Assembly: GCA_023374045.1 (NCBI GenBank)
Contig: CM041779.1
Location: 141,319,801 to 141,383,800 of the forward strand
Reading direction: 5' to 3'
DNA: 64,000 nt
Origin: Limonium bicolor
Lineage: Eukaryota > Streptophyta > Magnoliopsida > Caryophyllales > Plumbaginaceae
Below the pieces are notes generated by a model. The model ran no database searches and was not told the origin of the DNA. It saw only the letters and a list, made by a program, of their open reading frames with translations. Made by a program: the position numbers and the translations under genes. Positions 1 to 12,700 of this stretch are shown in pieces (the stretch's first letter is position 1; the number at the start of each line of letters is the position of its first letter).

Positions 1-3000
1 AGAAAAATCAAGTTTCCTTCATGTTTTTGCCTTGACCGAAATTGCACATTAATGGTGCTCTTGGGTGTGACTTTGTTCTAGCTTCATTCCAACCTTTCAT
101 GGACTAGGTGGAGTCCTCTCTTCATAGATATTCAAACTCTCTTCAAAGATCAAGGTAAAACAACTACATTAATGTTTTTGAAACAATGTAAACCTAGGGT
201 TTACAATGAGATGAAGCTTAAAGCTTGTATACTCATTTCAATGGTTGTATATTGTGTAGTAGTTGACAAGGAATCAAATACCTTACCGGTTTTGTAAGGA
301 AACAAGAAAGAAGTTTGGGTGGAAAAGAGGTAAATATGCTATCTCAATGTGGTTTAATGCCTTAGGAGAAATGAGCTTATAATGCTTGTTAAAACTACCT
401 AAGGAGCTAATGGTAAAGGACTTAGTGAAAAGTTCTCAAGGAGACTAGTAAAAGGACATATGTAATGTTGAGTGTATTTGCAGGTCAAAGGCATTATTTA
501 TGTGGGAAATTCAGTGTTTATGGTATATGCAATTTAAGGGCCTAAGAGCCATGACATTTAAGGGCCTAAGTGCGAAGCAATTTAAACTGTGCACTATATT
601 GTGATGTAGTGTAAATTTGGTGAAGTCTTGTGTGTGATGGTGTTCTTGATGGATTTAGGTGTTCTTGAGTGTTTAATGGTGAAAACTATGAGCTTTGGAA
701 TGATGATGTGCTAAGAGAACCCATGGCAAAATTTGTAAAATGTATAAGGAGTTTTAAGTGCTTGAATGAACTTGGGTGAACTAGGAATTGTTAGGAATGA
801 GTAAATGTTTCACTAAGGAAGAAGAAAACGTGCATTAAGGTGTTCTAAGGTGCTACAAGGATTTAGGCATTATCTTGGAAGTTCTAGAAATCAAATGAGT
901 GTTTCTAGGGTGTGTCAAAGTCTTGGAGAAGTTTATATAAGGTTTAGGTAATGATTGATGAATAAGGAGAGAATGATGTTTAGGTAAGGTTTTGAGAAGG
1001 AATTCAAGAAGTTGTGAAAAGAGATTTGGTTAGTAAGAGGAGATCTTGGGAGATGATGTTATGAAGGTGGGAAGCATTTTAGTGTAGTGGTCATTTAAGG
1101 TGAAACACCACTTGGAAAACCAAAAGGAAATGTTACAAGTGTTAAGAGATTGATAAGAAGATTGAGTAACAAGTTGGATAATGTTTTAAGGTGAATCAAA
1201 GTGATATTTTAGTATTATAATATGCCTAAGTTCATGTATGAAGCTTGGGTAATCAATGGATGAAGATAAGAGGTGAAACAAGACTTGGAAAGTGAAGTTC
1301 TGGCCCGTCCGAACTACCGTCCGAACTTGGACGTTCGGACGTGCTCTGTGTACGCGTAGGTTTTCTGATCTTCGACTGATGTCCGAACTACCGTCCGAAT
1401 ATGGGAAGTTCGGACACACCTATTTTATTCTCTGGTTTGGCTTCGAAAGGTGTCTGAACTTGGGAAGTCCGGACGCAAGTTCGGACGTTCACCAGTTTGC
1501 ACCCTTAGAGTCTCGAACGGTGTCCGAACTTGAGAAGTCCGGACACAAGTTCGGACAAGGTGCTGTTTTGACCAAAGAGGGTGTTTAAGGTATGGAAATG
1601 ATGTGTAATGATGGGGATTGGGTTAATGATGTCATGAGGTTGTTAAGGACATGTTAAGTGAGTTATAATGATGATTGAGTGGGTGAAAGGTTGTGTTACA
1701 ATGTGAAAGTAAAAGAAGATAAATGTGAAGTTATTTAATTAATTTATGGGGTTAATCATGGTTATTCGATATTACACAAACATGTTACCCCCAATGTTAA
1801 TGAAACAACTTGAATGTTACCAGTTGTTCGAAATTGTTCGAGGAACGTAAATGGACATGATAGAGAGGACTCCGGTGACAGGTATGGTTTTCTTGCAACC
1901 TGTGTCCTACCGGATTACACCGGCTTGTATGCCAATGTGTTTTCTGAGTGTTTGCCACCTTGTAAGATTAAAACATGTAATGAGTTTATAGTAATTCATT
2001 TATGTGGCGCATCTGGTCTCCGATACCGTTTAACCTCAAATAAGTGTTAAACCTTAGCTAACTAGAACTAGGAACACGTGAGAGATCGGTATTCGAGTTA
2101 ACGGCCCAACCTTGGGAACGTTCTAACCACTGCTATGTGTGAGTTAGTTGGATATTGTTGTTGTATGAAGTGTGTGAACCTCCCTTGTGTGCTTAACTCG
2201 GTTATGATACCGTATGGTGTGTGGATGTGGTAGGCTCCATAATGGATCTCTAACTACTTATTTATAAGTATATATGTACTAATGGGGGGTGAGGAGTCCG
2301 GTCATGTTCCGGCCACGAGTGTGAGGACGGGAGTCGATGTCATATCCGGTTCGACTCTCTTGGTGTATGTATGGGTTGTATTCCAATTTGGTTTCAACCT
2401 TCCCTTAGCTTATCCAAAGCTAGTTTACTGACTCACGTCGGGCCACAGGGGCATACAAATGTTGTTTCGGTGTGCTTGGGATTACTATGTCCAACGCACC
2501 TTGGTGTTAAATTAACCGTTCAAATTAACAGGACGATAACGAGGTAGGTAACGAGCTTAGTATGAGATTGGCAACAATCTCTAGGCTCATCGTGTTTATT
2601 AACTATGGTGGAAGGTTCCTAGTGTGAACCGTACTTGTGGTGTTATGTGTTATCGTTGTTATGGAATATGGATGTGAATTCCGGTTATAATAAGAGGCGT
2701 TTAAGGATAACCCGATTAATGGGTGTGTCGTTCATTAAGGAAGTAGCTCCGTTTAGAGGAGAGCCACTCTAGGGTTAAAGGAATCATTGGGTGATTTGTT
2801 AAGTGTGGATGTGTTGGATATATGTTGAGCCCAATTGTTGGGTGTATGCAATGTGTTGTGTGTTTATGCTCTACATGCATGATTTTAATATAATCAACCG
2901 CATGCTAAGATGACAATTAGTTGTGCGTGGCCCGGTAGCATGCGGTTGCAGGATTACCATACCAGCAAAGGTGCTGAGCCCCTTGGGGGCCACCCTTTTC

Positions 3001-3377
3001 TTCCTTTTCTATTTCAGGTACAAGGAGCTGGAAGCCGTTCGAGAGTAGGACGGGGTAGATGTTTATACATGGGTAGCCATTTAAATGGCGTAAGCATTGT
3101 AGGCGTAGTAAGACCGAAATTGTTATCGGCATTAGTTTGTAAATACTCGGTACGGTTGGAATGTATAAAGTATATGGGTTGTTGTTAAGGGAAGCAAATG
3201 TAACGTGTAGTTGCTCGGGAATCTAGACCATCAGACCGATACAAAGTACATGTATAGCCTTGTTAGCCACGTGGGTGGTTAACGGCGTGTAACACCATTG
3301 AAATAAGTAATGTGATGAGTTGAATTTTCCGCTGCAGTTTGATGTTATGTGTACGGTGGTAGTTGGGGGGTGTTACA
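1..3377 (+). mobile_element. 3' part of a chromovirus-like LTR (LTR-1), cut by window start
   Basis: No coding region is evident. The block ends in GGGGGTGTTACA, the same terminal signature as the ends of LTRs B and C. From about 2950 to the end it carries the same ordered landmarks as B's LTR end: a CCCCTTGGGGG block, GTTCGAGAGTAGGACGGG, CATCAGACCG, a GTTAGCCACGTGGGTGG stretch and TTCCGCTGC. It also holds a four-unit array of palindromes at 1302-1560. The orientation is plus and the start lies outside the window. No primer-binding site follows, so it may be a 3' LTR or a solo LTR. Confidence 0.65.
1302..1560. repeat. Four-unit palindromic array, about 72 bp per unit
   Basis: Units begin near 1302, 1378, 1450 and 1519. 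Each pairs a GTCCGAACTT-type half with an inverted AAGTTCGGAC-type half. An array of the same period and copy number, but a different palindrome, lies at a similar place in the LTRs of element B. Confidence 0.85.
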
Positions 3378-6300
3378 ATATATCTCAAGCATATAAGCAA
3401 TCACAACAAGCACTCCAATTCCATGCTTTAATCTTATGGTATTCAAACAAAGCACACAGCACACAAGCCGTGTAACACGGCAACATACGAACCACCATGT
3501 CCATACCTTGTTCAGAGGCAAATGTCGTCTTCACACGGGTTCCTGGTCGGCGTTCGTTACGATCCTAACGTGATTAAAAACAATGTGTCAGTCCATGATT
3601 TCATGTGACAACATTTTATTCTAGTTTATCTTATTTATACCAGGGGTTATCCCCTACGTGAGTCGTTGAATGTACAGTTTATTTAAAACCTTAGAACTTC
3701 CCAAGTGTTAATCCTAGGCTTATCTCCTAGGACATACACCACGTTAACTAAGTCATTCCTCTAGATAGTGCTTTAGAGTATTTTAAGCACCAATCATGTG
3801 ACACGTTTAATCTAAGATTTGATTTAATCTGCCTAGGGTATATTCCCTATTAGCTAGGCGTCTTAATGCAGTTTTATAACCAAATTAATCTATTACAACA
3901 ATCTACTTGTATTGAACCTTCACAGCAAACGACAACTTACAAATGGGGTACCTCTCTTCCCTTGTCTTTAACTGTCATTGTAGAGGCTTATCTTTATTTC
4001 CCCAAGGTATTCTCTTCCTAGTTATTAGCTATGGTTTAAGCTCATTATCAACACAATAAAACTACTCAAATACTCCTGGAACTCGCTTATACCGAAGCTC
4101 AAAGTTTCAAAATCTGAAATAAAATTCTTGTTCATCACTTTATCCAATCCCACTTTTAATGTATCTACGATGTCTAACCCTCCCAAGATGTTTCATCAAC
4201 TTAGTCGGATGTGTTAGGGACTGTTTTGTGTTCATTATCAAACTGACATACGCTCACCACCCCTGGGAAACCGGCCATACTGAAACACAAATCACAGAAA
4301 CAACAAATTATCGAAATCTGCACAATTCTCTCCATCCCTTCTTAGTGAATTAAACTGAGTTCTAATCTCCCCCCCTAAGTCTTTACCCACCGAGCTAAGT
4401 GTTTTACCAAGATTTTAAACTCAAAATAACCCCTAAACAACACTGGTAATTCTACTGGGAATCATTTATACAGAACTAGAAAAACTGGAAAAAAAAACTG
4501 AAACACCAACTAATACTTTCTCTTCTATCTTTCTCTTTATTCTCCAACCTGACTTCCAACTTATCCTACATTGTTTTCCCACGTAGCTAGGTGATTTAGC
4601 AAGGTTTTGAATTCGAAAACAAACCCAAAGAAATCCAGGACTACACCGTTTGTAACTTCTTACACATACTCTGTAAAACTGAAAAACTGAAACATACTTT
4701 AGTTTAGTTCCTCCATTCTTAGTGCATCAGATTGGTTTCTCTTCTCTTTTTAAACACTCCCTCGCATTACTAATTTAGGCAGGTTCACCAACAATGGTAT
4801 GAGTACATTACCAAGTCAATCCTATCCTTATTCTACCCTTGCGAATCTAGTATACAAAAACCCAAAATAAAACTGCAGAACCAAAATCCGAAACTAATAC
4901 ACATTCTCTGTTATTGTTTTCTTTCTGCTCCCAAATCTGTTTTCTGTTTTCCCCAACTTATGTACAACTAGCCTAACGTGTTAACAAGGCCTTAGGTGTA
5001 GTTACCAGCCAATACGATTCCTATATTACCACTGGAAGTTATTTAACAGAAACCAAAGCAAAACTGCAAGTACAGAAATCTGAAGCTGATACGTTCTCTT
5101 CTATTTCCTTTTCTGTTTGTTCACGAGTTGGATTTTCACTTCTTCCCAAATTATTGACTCAGTTATTTGAGTGTTCAGTCAAGCTTCTAAACCCAAAACA
5201 AAACCCAAGGAAATTTGGTTAGCATCACTGGTACGCCCAGCACTGAACTAGACAAAACTGAAAAGGAACCAAAACATAAAACTGATGCATCTTCTTCTAT
5301 CTTTCTGTTTGTTAATTGACCTGACCTTTGCTTTCCCCCACATTGTCTACAACTAGTCTATCGTGTTAGACAGGGTTTAGGTGTAGGTTCCAGCCAATAA
5401 TAACTCCATATTACCACCGGAAGCTAATAAACAGAAACCAAACACAAATCACAGTACTGAAATGATGAAAACTGAAAAACAAAAACTCAAAATCTGATAA
5501 CTCCTCTTTACTGTTTTCTGTATATTAACCGATCTGTCTTGAATTTTTCCACAATTTGAATACCCACCTAGCAAGTGTACTATTAGGTCTTTGTTTAGTC
5601 TCCAAACATACCCTAAACAGCAGGGTTTAGCTACTGAAATTGTAACAGAAGCAGAAGACATAAACATGCATTTGTTTTCTGTTCTTTCAAGTTGCTAATT
5701 GCTTTCTGTTTCTTTTCCTTCTGCCCTCTCACGTTTAGATAGATTATACAGATACATCTATACTGTTATAAGTGTTTTATTAGCTCAATACCAGGCCACT
5801 GCAACTTCCTTAACTCCTCTGAAGATCGTTTATACAGAGACAATTCTCACAACAAACTGAAACACAAATCTGATAACTTCACCTTTGTTCCTTTTCTTTG
5901 TTCACAAATTTTAACTTCCAATTTCCCCAGAGGGTTAATACATTTAGGTAAATGGGTTAGCAAGGTTTTAATTCCATTTTCAACACATTACAACTGTCTT
6001 ACACCATCTGTATTTCAGTCGTACAGAAACTGCATTTCATCGGAATTCTGAAACCTCCACCTACATTCTACTTCCTGATTCTCGTTTTTAGTTGGTTCAG
6101 TTGATGTTTGATTCTTCCCAAAATGTTTCATCAACTTATTTGGATGTTGGGTTGATTAGCAAGCTAATAAAACATTCTTAGGTCACTAGTATCTGTTATC
6201 TTTTCTTATAACTCTTTTCTTTCCGGTTCCCGTGTTGACCTCCCATACCCCCAATTACGTAGTCACTTAGTTAAACGTTTTATCAAGCTTATAAGTTCGA

Positions 6301-8633
6301 CACCGACCCAATTTAACATGATTAACATCCTTGAACATTCGTTATACAGAAGGCAGAAATCAGTAAGAACTGAAATCATGAACTGGTATATTCCCTTCCT
6401 CTTAATGCATCAGATTGGGTTCTTGTTTCCTTTTAATTCTCCCAAGGGGTTTATGACTTAGCTATGGGTATTAGTAATGTGCTACTTGTGTTTTAGTTCA
6501 TAAATAACTCTACACCACTCTGTAATAACCCCTGAACAAAACACAGAAAACGTGAAACCTGGAAAAAAAGAAACTAGAACTCAGAAATAGAAACTGGTGA
6601 CTTTCTTTTTCTTCTGTTGTTTTCTTTGTGTTTGATAGCCCGACGTTGAATTCATTCTCTGGTCATGTAACCACTTAGTTAGGTGTTTTTAAACTTGAAG
6701 CAACCTAATACACACCGGTAACTCTACTGTAATTCATTTATGCAGAAACTGGTAAATATTGAATTGAACCTTGAATCTGTATTTTTTTTTTTGCTTTCTG
6801 TTTTCAAACCAGTTTCTCCTTAATATGCTATCTGTTTCTTTCTTCTAACGCTCATGACTCACCTATCTGTTACGTAAAGCACTAGCACGGTTTAACACCT
6901 CTTAAACTAGACGTTTAAACCACCGTTCTTTTTGAAACTAGCCATTAACCCAGAGCAGTTCACAAAAAAGTAGTATCTTTCAGTTTATTGTTACCAGATT
7001 TAACCGAACAACATCAAGCCAAAGCCCTTACCGGGTTAAGCATAGTTTTTAGTTTTGAATTTGGGTTATAACCTTGGGAAGGAGGCGATTTCCCTTGGGT
7101 AGTATTTTCCAGTCTGGTTGGGGTTTTGATTCGGAGCTGTGGCTTGCAACTGGTCACGCACAAGCAAAAATTTTCCAGATTAGTTGATGGTTTTAGTGGA
7201 GCTTTAGCCGAAATAGAAGACAAGGAAAAACAGAGTAGGATATGGTCTTACCTTGGAGTTGTTTTCAGGACAGTTTGGAAGGTGTTTACTGAGGATTTCG
7301 GTGTAACCCTGAGGCGGCTCCCAAGAGTGACTCACGCATGTGGAAATTTAGACAGAAAAAGGAAGTCAAAGATCAACTTTCGAACAACAAACAGAGACGG
7401 TGGAAATAGCTTAAACCACCAACACTGCCAGTTAGCTTGCGCTTACCTTTAGGATCATTGAAGGGGATTTTACTCATGGTTCTCAGAGATCCTCCAACGG
7501 GTTTGCATGCAGGGTTCATGCGAAAGAAAGTGAGGAGAGTTAGAGGGACTTGCGCAGAGGTTTGCGGACAAAACTGAACAGAGGAACATGATTGGAGAAA
7601 GCTAGTTGAGAGTATTACCTTGCGCTGGAACTCGGGAGGAGATGAAGTGGGTTTTCTTGGGGATCTTCCCACTTCACCGGGGTATCTCCAGAAGGTGACA
7701 TGCATGCAGGATTGAGAGGAAGAGAATCAGGAATTGGAGGTTTTCGGACAAGGAGGATAAAGAAACGAAGAAGGGAAGCTGGTTACCGGTTTACCCTGCG
7801 GTTGTATCAATTAGCTCCAGATCTTCAGAAGTTGGACAACTCCATGAGCCAGCAGTCGAAGGAAGTTCAAGGCCTTACTCTCGCCTTGCGCGCATCGGGA
7901 AGCAAATAGAGAAAATGAAGGGCAGCGTGGGATTGGCAATCGGGACTAACACCCGTGAGAGAGAAGGGGACACCGGGTTGCATGCGGAGAATGAAGGTCT
8001 GGGTGTGAAATCAACAGGTTGAGTGGGTGTTTAAGTGATGGTTAGTGGGATTTCATGATTCTCGGAAATTCTAATGGTGGGGTTGTTTCCATCATTGTCT
8101 TATAGTAGAATTAATTAGTACTTAGGTAGTAGTTTTCATCTACCTCCAGAGATATAAGCCGGTAAGCACAAGTATTTATGTTGTAATGTCATTTGCACAT
8201 ATTTGCAATTGGTAATACTACTCGTATATCATACTCTCTTACTTATGTTAGTTAACACAAATTTTATGTGTTAGTGAGTACCCAACCATTTCAGTTTGCA
8301 TAATGCGCTACACTTGTTTGGTGTACAAAGGTCCTCACATGGAATAATTTAGTTTGCTCAATCGTAACGGTTAACGTCAAAACTGCTGAGCATAATCACA
8401 GACATATGTATGTCCCCTAGTGTCATCGATTATATGTTATACCACGGTTATATTAATGTGGCCGGTTTATTGCCTATACCGCATATATTCATGATTTCAT
8501 GCGTTTAAATTATTAGGGGTGTTTCAACCGTTTGGATCTATATCTTAAATACCATAATGTTTTATGGTAATTATTACACATAATTTAATTTAAACTTCAC
8601 TACTTTACAGTGATAATTACTCGGGGTATTTCA
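3378..8633 (-). mobile_element. A-like LTR block (D) in minus orientation, boundaries uncertain
   Basis: The right edge reads GGGGTATTTCA, whose reverse complement TGAAATACCCC matches the start of element A's minus-strand LTR. The interior is non-coding and resembles A's LTR in style: repeated TTACC-type reversed splice-donor motifs and T-rich DNA. I could not find a TGTAACACCCC-type left terminus, so the left end may be missing, joined directly to LTR-1. A second GGGGTGTTTCA near 8527 makes the right edge ambiguous as well. No coding sequence is recognised. Confidence 0.4.
4060..6950. repeat. Diverged tandem array, period about 190 bp, about 14 units
   Basis: A recurring anchor of the form CTTAGTTAGGTGTTTTANCAAG returns near 4190, 4385, 4575, 4765, 4955, 5145, 5337, 5550, 5735, 5930, 6118, 6250, 6450, 6660 and 6850. 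Between anchors each unit alternates an ACAGAAACTGAAAAC-like stretch with a CTTTCTTCTGTTTTC-like stretch. The units are strongly diverged, so this is an old array. It is internal to the LTR-like block D. Confidence 0.7.
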
Positions 8634-9623
8634 ATAGTGTAAATACGAAAATTAAGTTATTTAACCACGCCGTCCTAATGAACTATAGGAGCGGAGTAGG
8701 TGACCGGAATAGTCGAGAAGTCATCTGGGAGTGGACGAACATTGATAGGCTAAGGTATGGGATTCTTGTAGCTTGTTTGCTAACGGGGTCTACCTCGGTT
8801 TGTGTGCTATGTGTTATTGTGATACGACCAAACAGGATTAAGCATGAAACCGATTTACTGTATTGTTATTGTGCGTCCATTGCACACTAACACGACTTGA
8901 TTCAGAGCTTGTTCATTAACTATGTTTAGTAACAATTGTATAAGGTTACAAAAACTCCAAGTTGTTAGTAGGTTAATACCGAGAGAGGTTAACTAACCAA
9001 ATGTCATTGAGACTTCAACTAACTAGAACTTGGGGGAAGAGGAATCCGGGACTGACTCCGGTCATGCATGTTTAGGATAGGAGGTCGGCATCTGTATCAG
9101 ATCTGTCTTCCGCATTTGGCTTGTCTACGACTTGTCGCCTAGGGTCGACAAACAAACCCGACTAGCTCGAGTGAACAGTTCGAGGTAGGAGGCAAATTCA
9201 GGAGGCGCGAGGGTCAAGCCTACACCCCTCATAACTTAGAAATTAATGTTTATTAACCCAATGGAGCTAATAACTCATTGGCTAGGGTTACTTTGACCTG
9301 ACAAAAAAAACAATTCAGTTAGGGAACAACCAGTTCTACTAGGAGAATGGTTGACACTTATAAGGTATGGTCAAACACGAGAACTAAACAATTCTCAGGC
9401 CTTAGGAGTTAGGAATCTAACATACTCATTAATGGGCGTCCACTACGACGTTCGATTTATTTGAGCTGTGAATGATTCACATGGTTGTGTTGTTTGTTAT
9501 CGTACTTCTTATTATTATTTGTATGAATAACCAACTGCATGTATACGACAAATTAGTCGTGTGTAGCCCAGATAGCTTGTGGGCTGCACGTTTTCTGTAC
9601 CAGCAATATGTTGAGCCCCTTGG
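8634..9623 (+). mobile_element. Outer LTR C, left part (split by element A)
   Basis: This stretch runs parallel to LTR-1 and to the middle of LTR B, for example a CCGGT...GGTATGG motif followed by AAGATTAAA/GGATTAAGCATGAAAC. It ends with a TTGAGCCCCTTGG sequence equivalent to GCTGAGCCCCTTGGGGG in LTR-1. Element A follows directly, and the sequence resumes at 40473. The last five bases, CTTGG, are A's target-site duplication. The 5' half of C is not seen. Confidence 0.65.
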
Positions 9624-11199
9624 TGTAACACCCCTAATCTTAAACCTGTAGTGACGTCATTATTCGTAGCATAATGATTAACAAATCGTAGTGGAAAATA
9701 AAACTATCTACCTTGGTGTTACATGCCGTCACTCACCCTTGTGAGCAACAAGGCAACCTTACTCTTTCCAACAATACAACTCCTCACGCTGTGATGAACA
9801 GATACTGAGCACTCTAATCATTACAAACCAAATCCAACTAACTGAGCAACTAACTGAATACAACAACCTCTTTAATACAATACAAAATAAAACCAAAGGT
9901 GTTTGCTTAAAACACATCAGCTACCCCCGAGTCCCGCACTCCGGCTTGAGTCTTCTTCAATAACCTGGAATGTTTGGCCCAATGAAGGGCTCAGCAATCG
10001 AAATGCTGGTATGCTAAATGTAGTCTTAAATCATTTGGATTCCTTAAGTCGTTTTAGCCATCTTGATATTAGATTCATTACATAAAATACCGGTTTACAA
10101 TGATAACAGTAATAACTGTAAATATTTAACTATCACATAGCAATTCACCTGTAAACACCAGTGTACAATAGTACACGACACCAATAACCACACAACAATA
10201 ACTCATAACAATAACCAATAGTCACATATTAATAATCCATAACGATCACCAAACAAGATACGCGTATTAAACTGTACTTGTTAGTTAGCCACCTGACCCT
10301 TATCCTTTAAACCAATCATTTAACCTTTCCAATTAATTTTCACCTCAAGTGTCATGTTAAGTCAAACCTTAATAACTTATTAATGGACGAATGTCCCCTG
10401 TGTTCCATTGGAACTGTTAACCAGCTGACCCTATGGCCCTGGTTAATTGACCGATCCGGTCGAACCTGTGCACCAACGGCAGTGCCTTCCGCCATCCCCG
10501 AATGTGGCTGATGGATTTCCTTTGAGTGACTCTCCATTGAAGTCTCTCGTAGTGATCACAATGCGCAACCAGAAAGTCTAAACGATCTGGATTCCTCTCT
10601 TTATAAGTTAGCCCTTTATGTCAGTGACATAATAACCAATCCTTGAGTTAAGACTATATCAGTTGACCTTCAGTTAGGTTCAATAATACCTTTAGGTCAG
10701 TTAGTCTTGTTCCAGTTTAGATGTATAAACTTCCAGTCATAAGACGTTCGCGTATAAATAAAACGCAACGACGTTGAGCAATACATTATACAATATCATT
10801 CACATAAAATCACAGATATCGCTCTTAAACAATTAACACATAATGTCTGGACCTTAGGATAATCCTTAGGACATTCAGACCACACAATTAACATACCGTT
10901 CACCGTGATAACAGCCAGCTTGACTATTCACGCTTTAACACTCCTTCCCCGTACGCTGTTATATTTACAAGCAATACCGGGTAATATTAATATAACTATC
11001 CATTAAATATTATAGCATTGTCACTGTCGAACTAATACTTGTAATATACTAATCCTATAAGTTCTTTATTTCCCCCTGATATTTTACAGTGACTCTAGAT
11101 AGTTCAACAGTTCATTATTTTATGTGATTTTCACATGTGTTAATGAATTTTCACCTTGTAGTATATTTCTACTTCCTTGATTATATACTCATGATTGTT

Positions 11200-12700
11200 T
11201 CCACTTATTCTTTATATTATATCCCTTGGTCATTTTTATTATAACCACAATTAGTTTATAAACTTTATATTATACTCCTTAATATACCATAATACATTAT
11301 ATTACCTAGTTTTACTTCATTTCCTTATTAAATTACGAAATCAACCTTATTATTTCGGTACTTATATTTTATACCCAACAACTTTATAAATTACTAGATA
11401 ACCACATATAATTTCCGGTAACCATAATTTGAACCCATTAACTTTTACAATTTTCCAAACAGCCATATACTTTTATAATTTACTAAATACCCATATCAAT
11501 TTTCGGAATTGTAAAACAATTATATTAACTTCTACAAATTGCCAAATAACCTTATAACTTTTATAATTCAATAATTACCCACATAACCTTTGTAATTATT
11601 AATTAACCACATTACCTTTTTAATTTACCAAATGTCCACCTTAATTTTCGTAAATAACAATCTCATTATACCAACTTTTATAAATTACAAATAAACCCTT
11701 TAACTTTCAGTTTTCACTTATATTTTCCTTTATTCTCATTTTAACCCTAAAACTTTATATAAATTACATATTAACTTATAAATTATAGTTTTAATATTAA
11801 ATTCCCTTAAATAACCAAGTGGACACTATATTTTCATAAATCACCAATTCGCCCCCTTTTTAATTTAATTTCACATACACCTTTCATAAATTACCTATTC
11901 ACCCTTAAACTTTTATAAATCATTTTAGCCCAAAGTTTTTTGCCAACATTTTGACCAAGACTTAATTTCATAATTACTACTTTAATAAACCCATAAAATC
12001 ATAAGTAATTCTCGGCCATACACTATATTTTCCAATAATTACAAAATAGCCCCAAAACTTTATAAAGTGTTATTTTAACACTTAACCACTTATTTAAATT
12101 CACCAAAATTCATAAGATTAATTCCAACCTTATATTATAATATAAATATATCAAACAACTCCTTATGTTCTCGGTTTTCATTATTTGTACTCCAAACTTT
12201 TCAAAATTTACATATTAGCCACATAACTTTATAAACTAGCCATTTAAATACTTGTAGCTTTTTTAATATTCCTAAAATTTATCATATAAGTTAATGTACT
12301 TATGTATTTCGAAAATCACCCAAATAATACATTAAGCTCTCGGCTTTAAATTTTATTTTACCATATGGTTTTAAAACTTGATTTAAACCTTATAATAAAT
12401 ACATATAAATATTTATAAGCCATATGACACTTTTAAAAATTATGCTAATGACTTAGAATGATTATAAACTAAAAATAGAACAAATAATTCTTAGACAATT
12501 CGGTTTGATAATATGTGTGTCCTATTTAATTTTTGTGACACAATTTAATACCTTAAGGTAATGATCTTACTTTATATGTTATAAGCTATTTTCTTGGTAT
12601 TATAACCTATGGTTTTCGGTAATGACTAATATTTACCATATAGTTTTATAATTTACATTTCCACCCTTAAACCTTATAAACTCATTATTTTATGTACTTA
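11200..12700. repeat. AT-rich degenerate short repeats inside LTR A
   Basis: Loose repeats of about 30-40 bp of the form AACTTTTATAATTTACCAAATAACC fill this stretch. The same stretch recurs in the right LTR at about 36640-38150. The region is nearly free of G on the plus strand and has no coding potential. Confidence 0.65.

Noticed and set aside
1292..1588. 98-residue ORF in LTR-1
   Set aside because: Covers the GTCCGAACTT palindrome array; no conserved domain and an opposing ORF is equally open.
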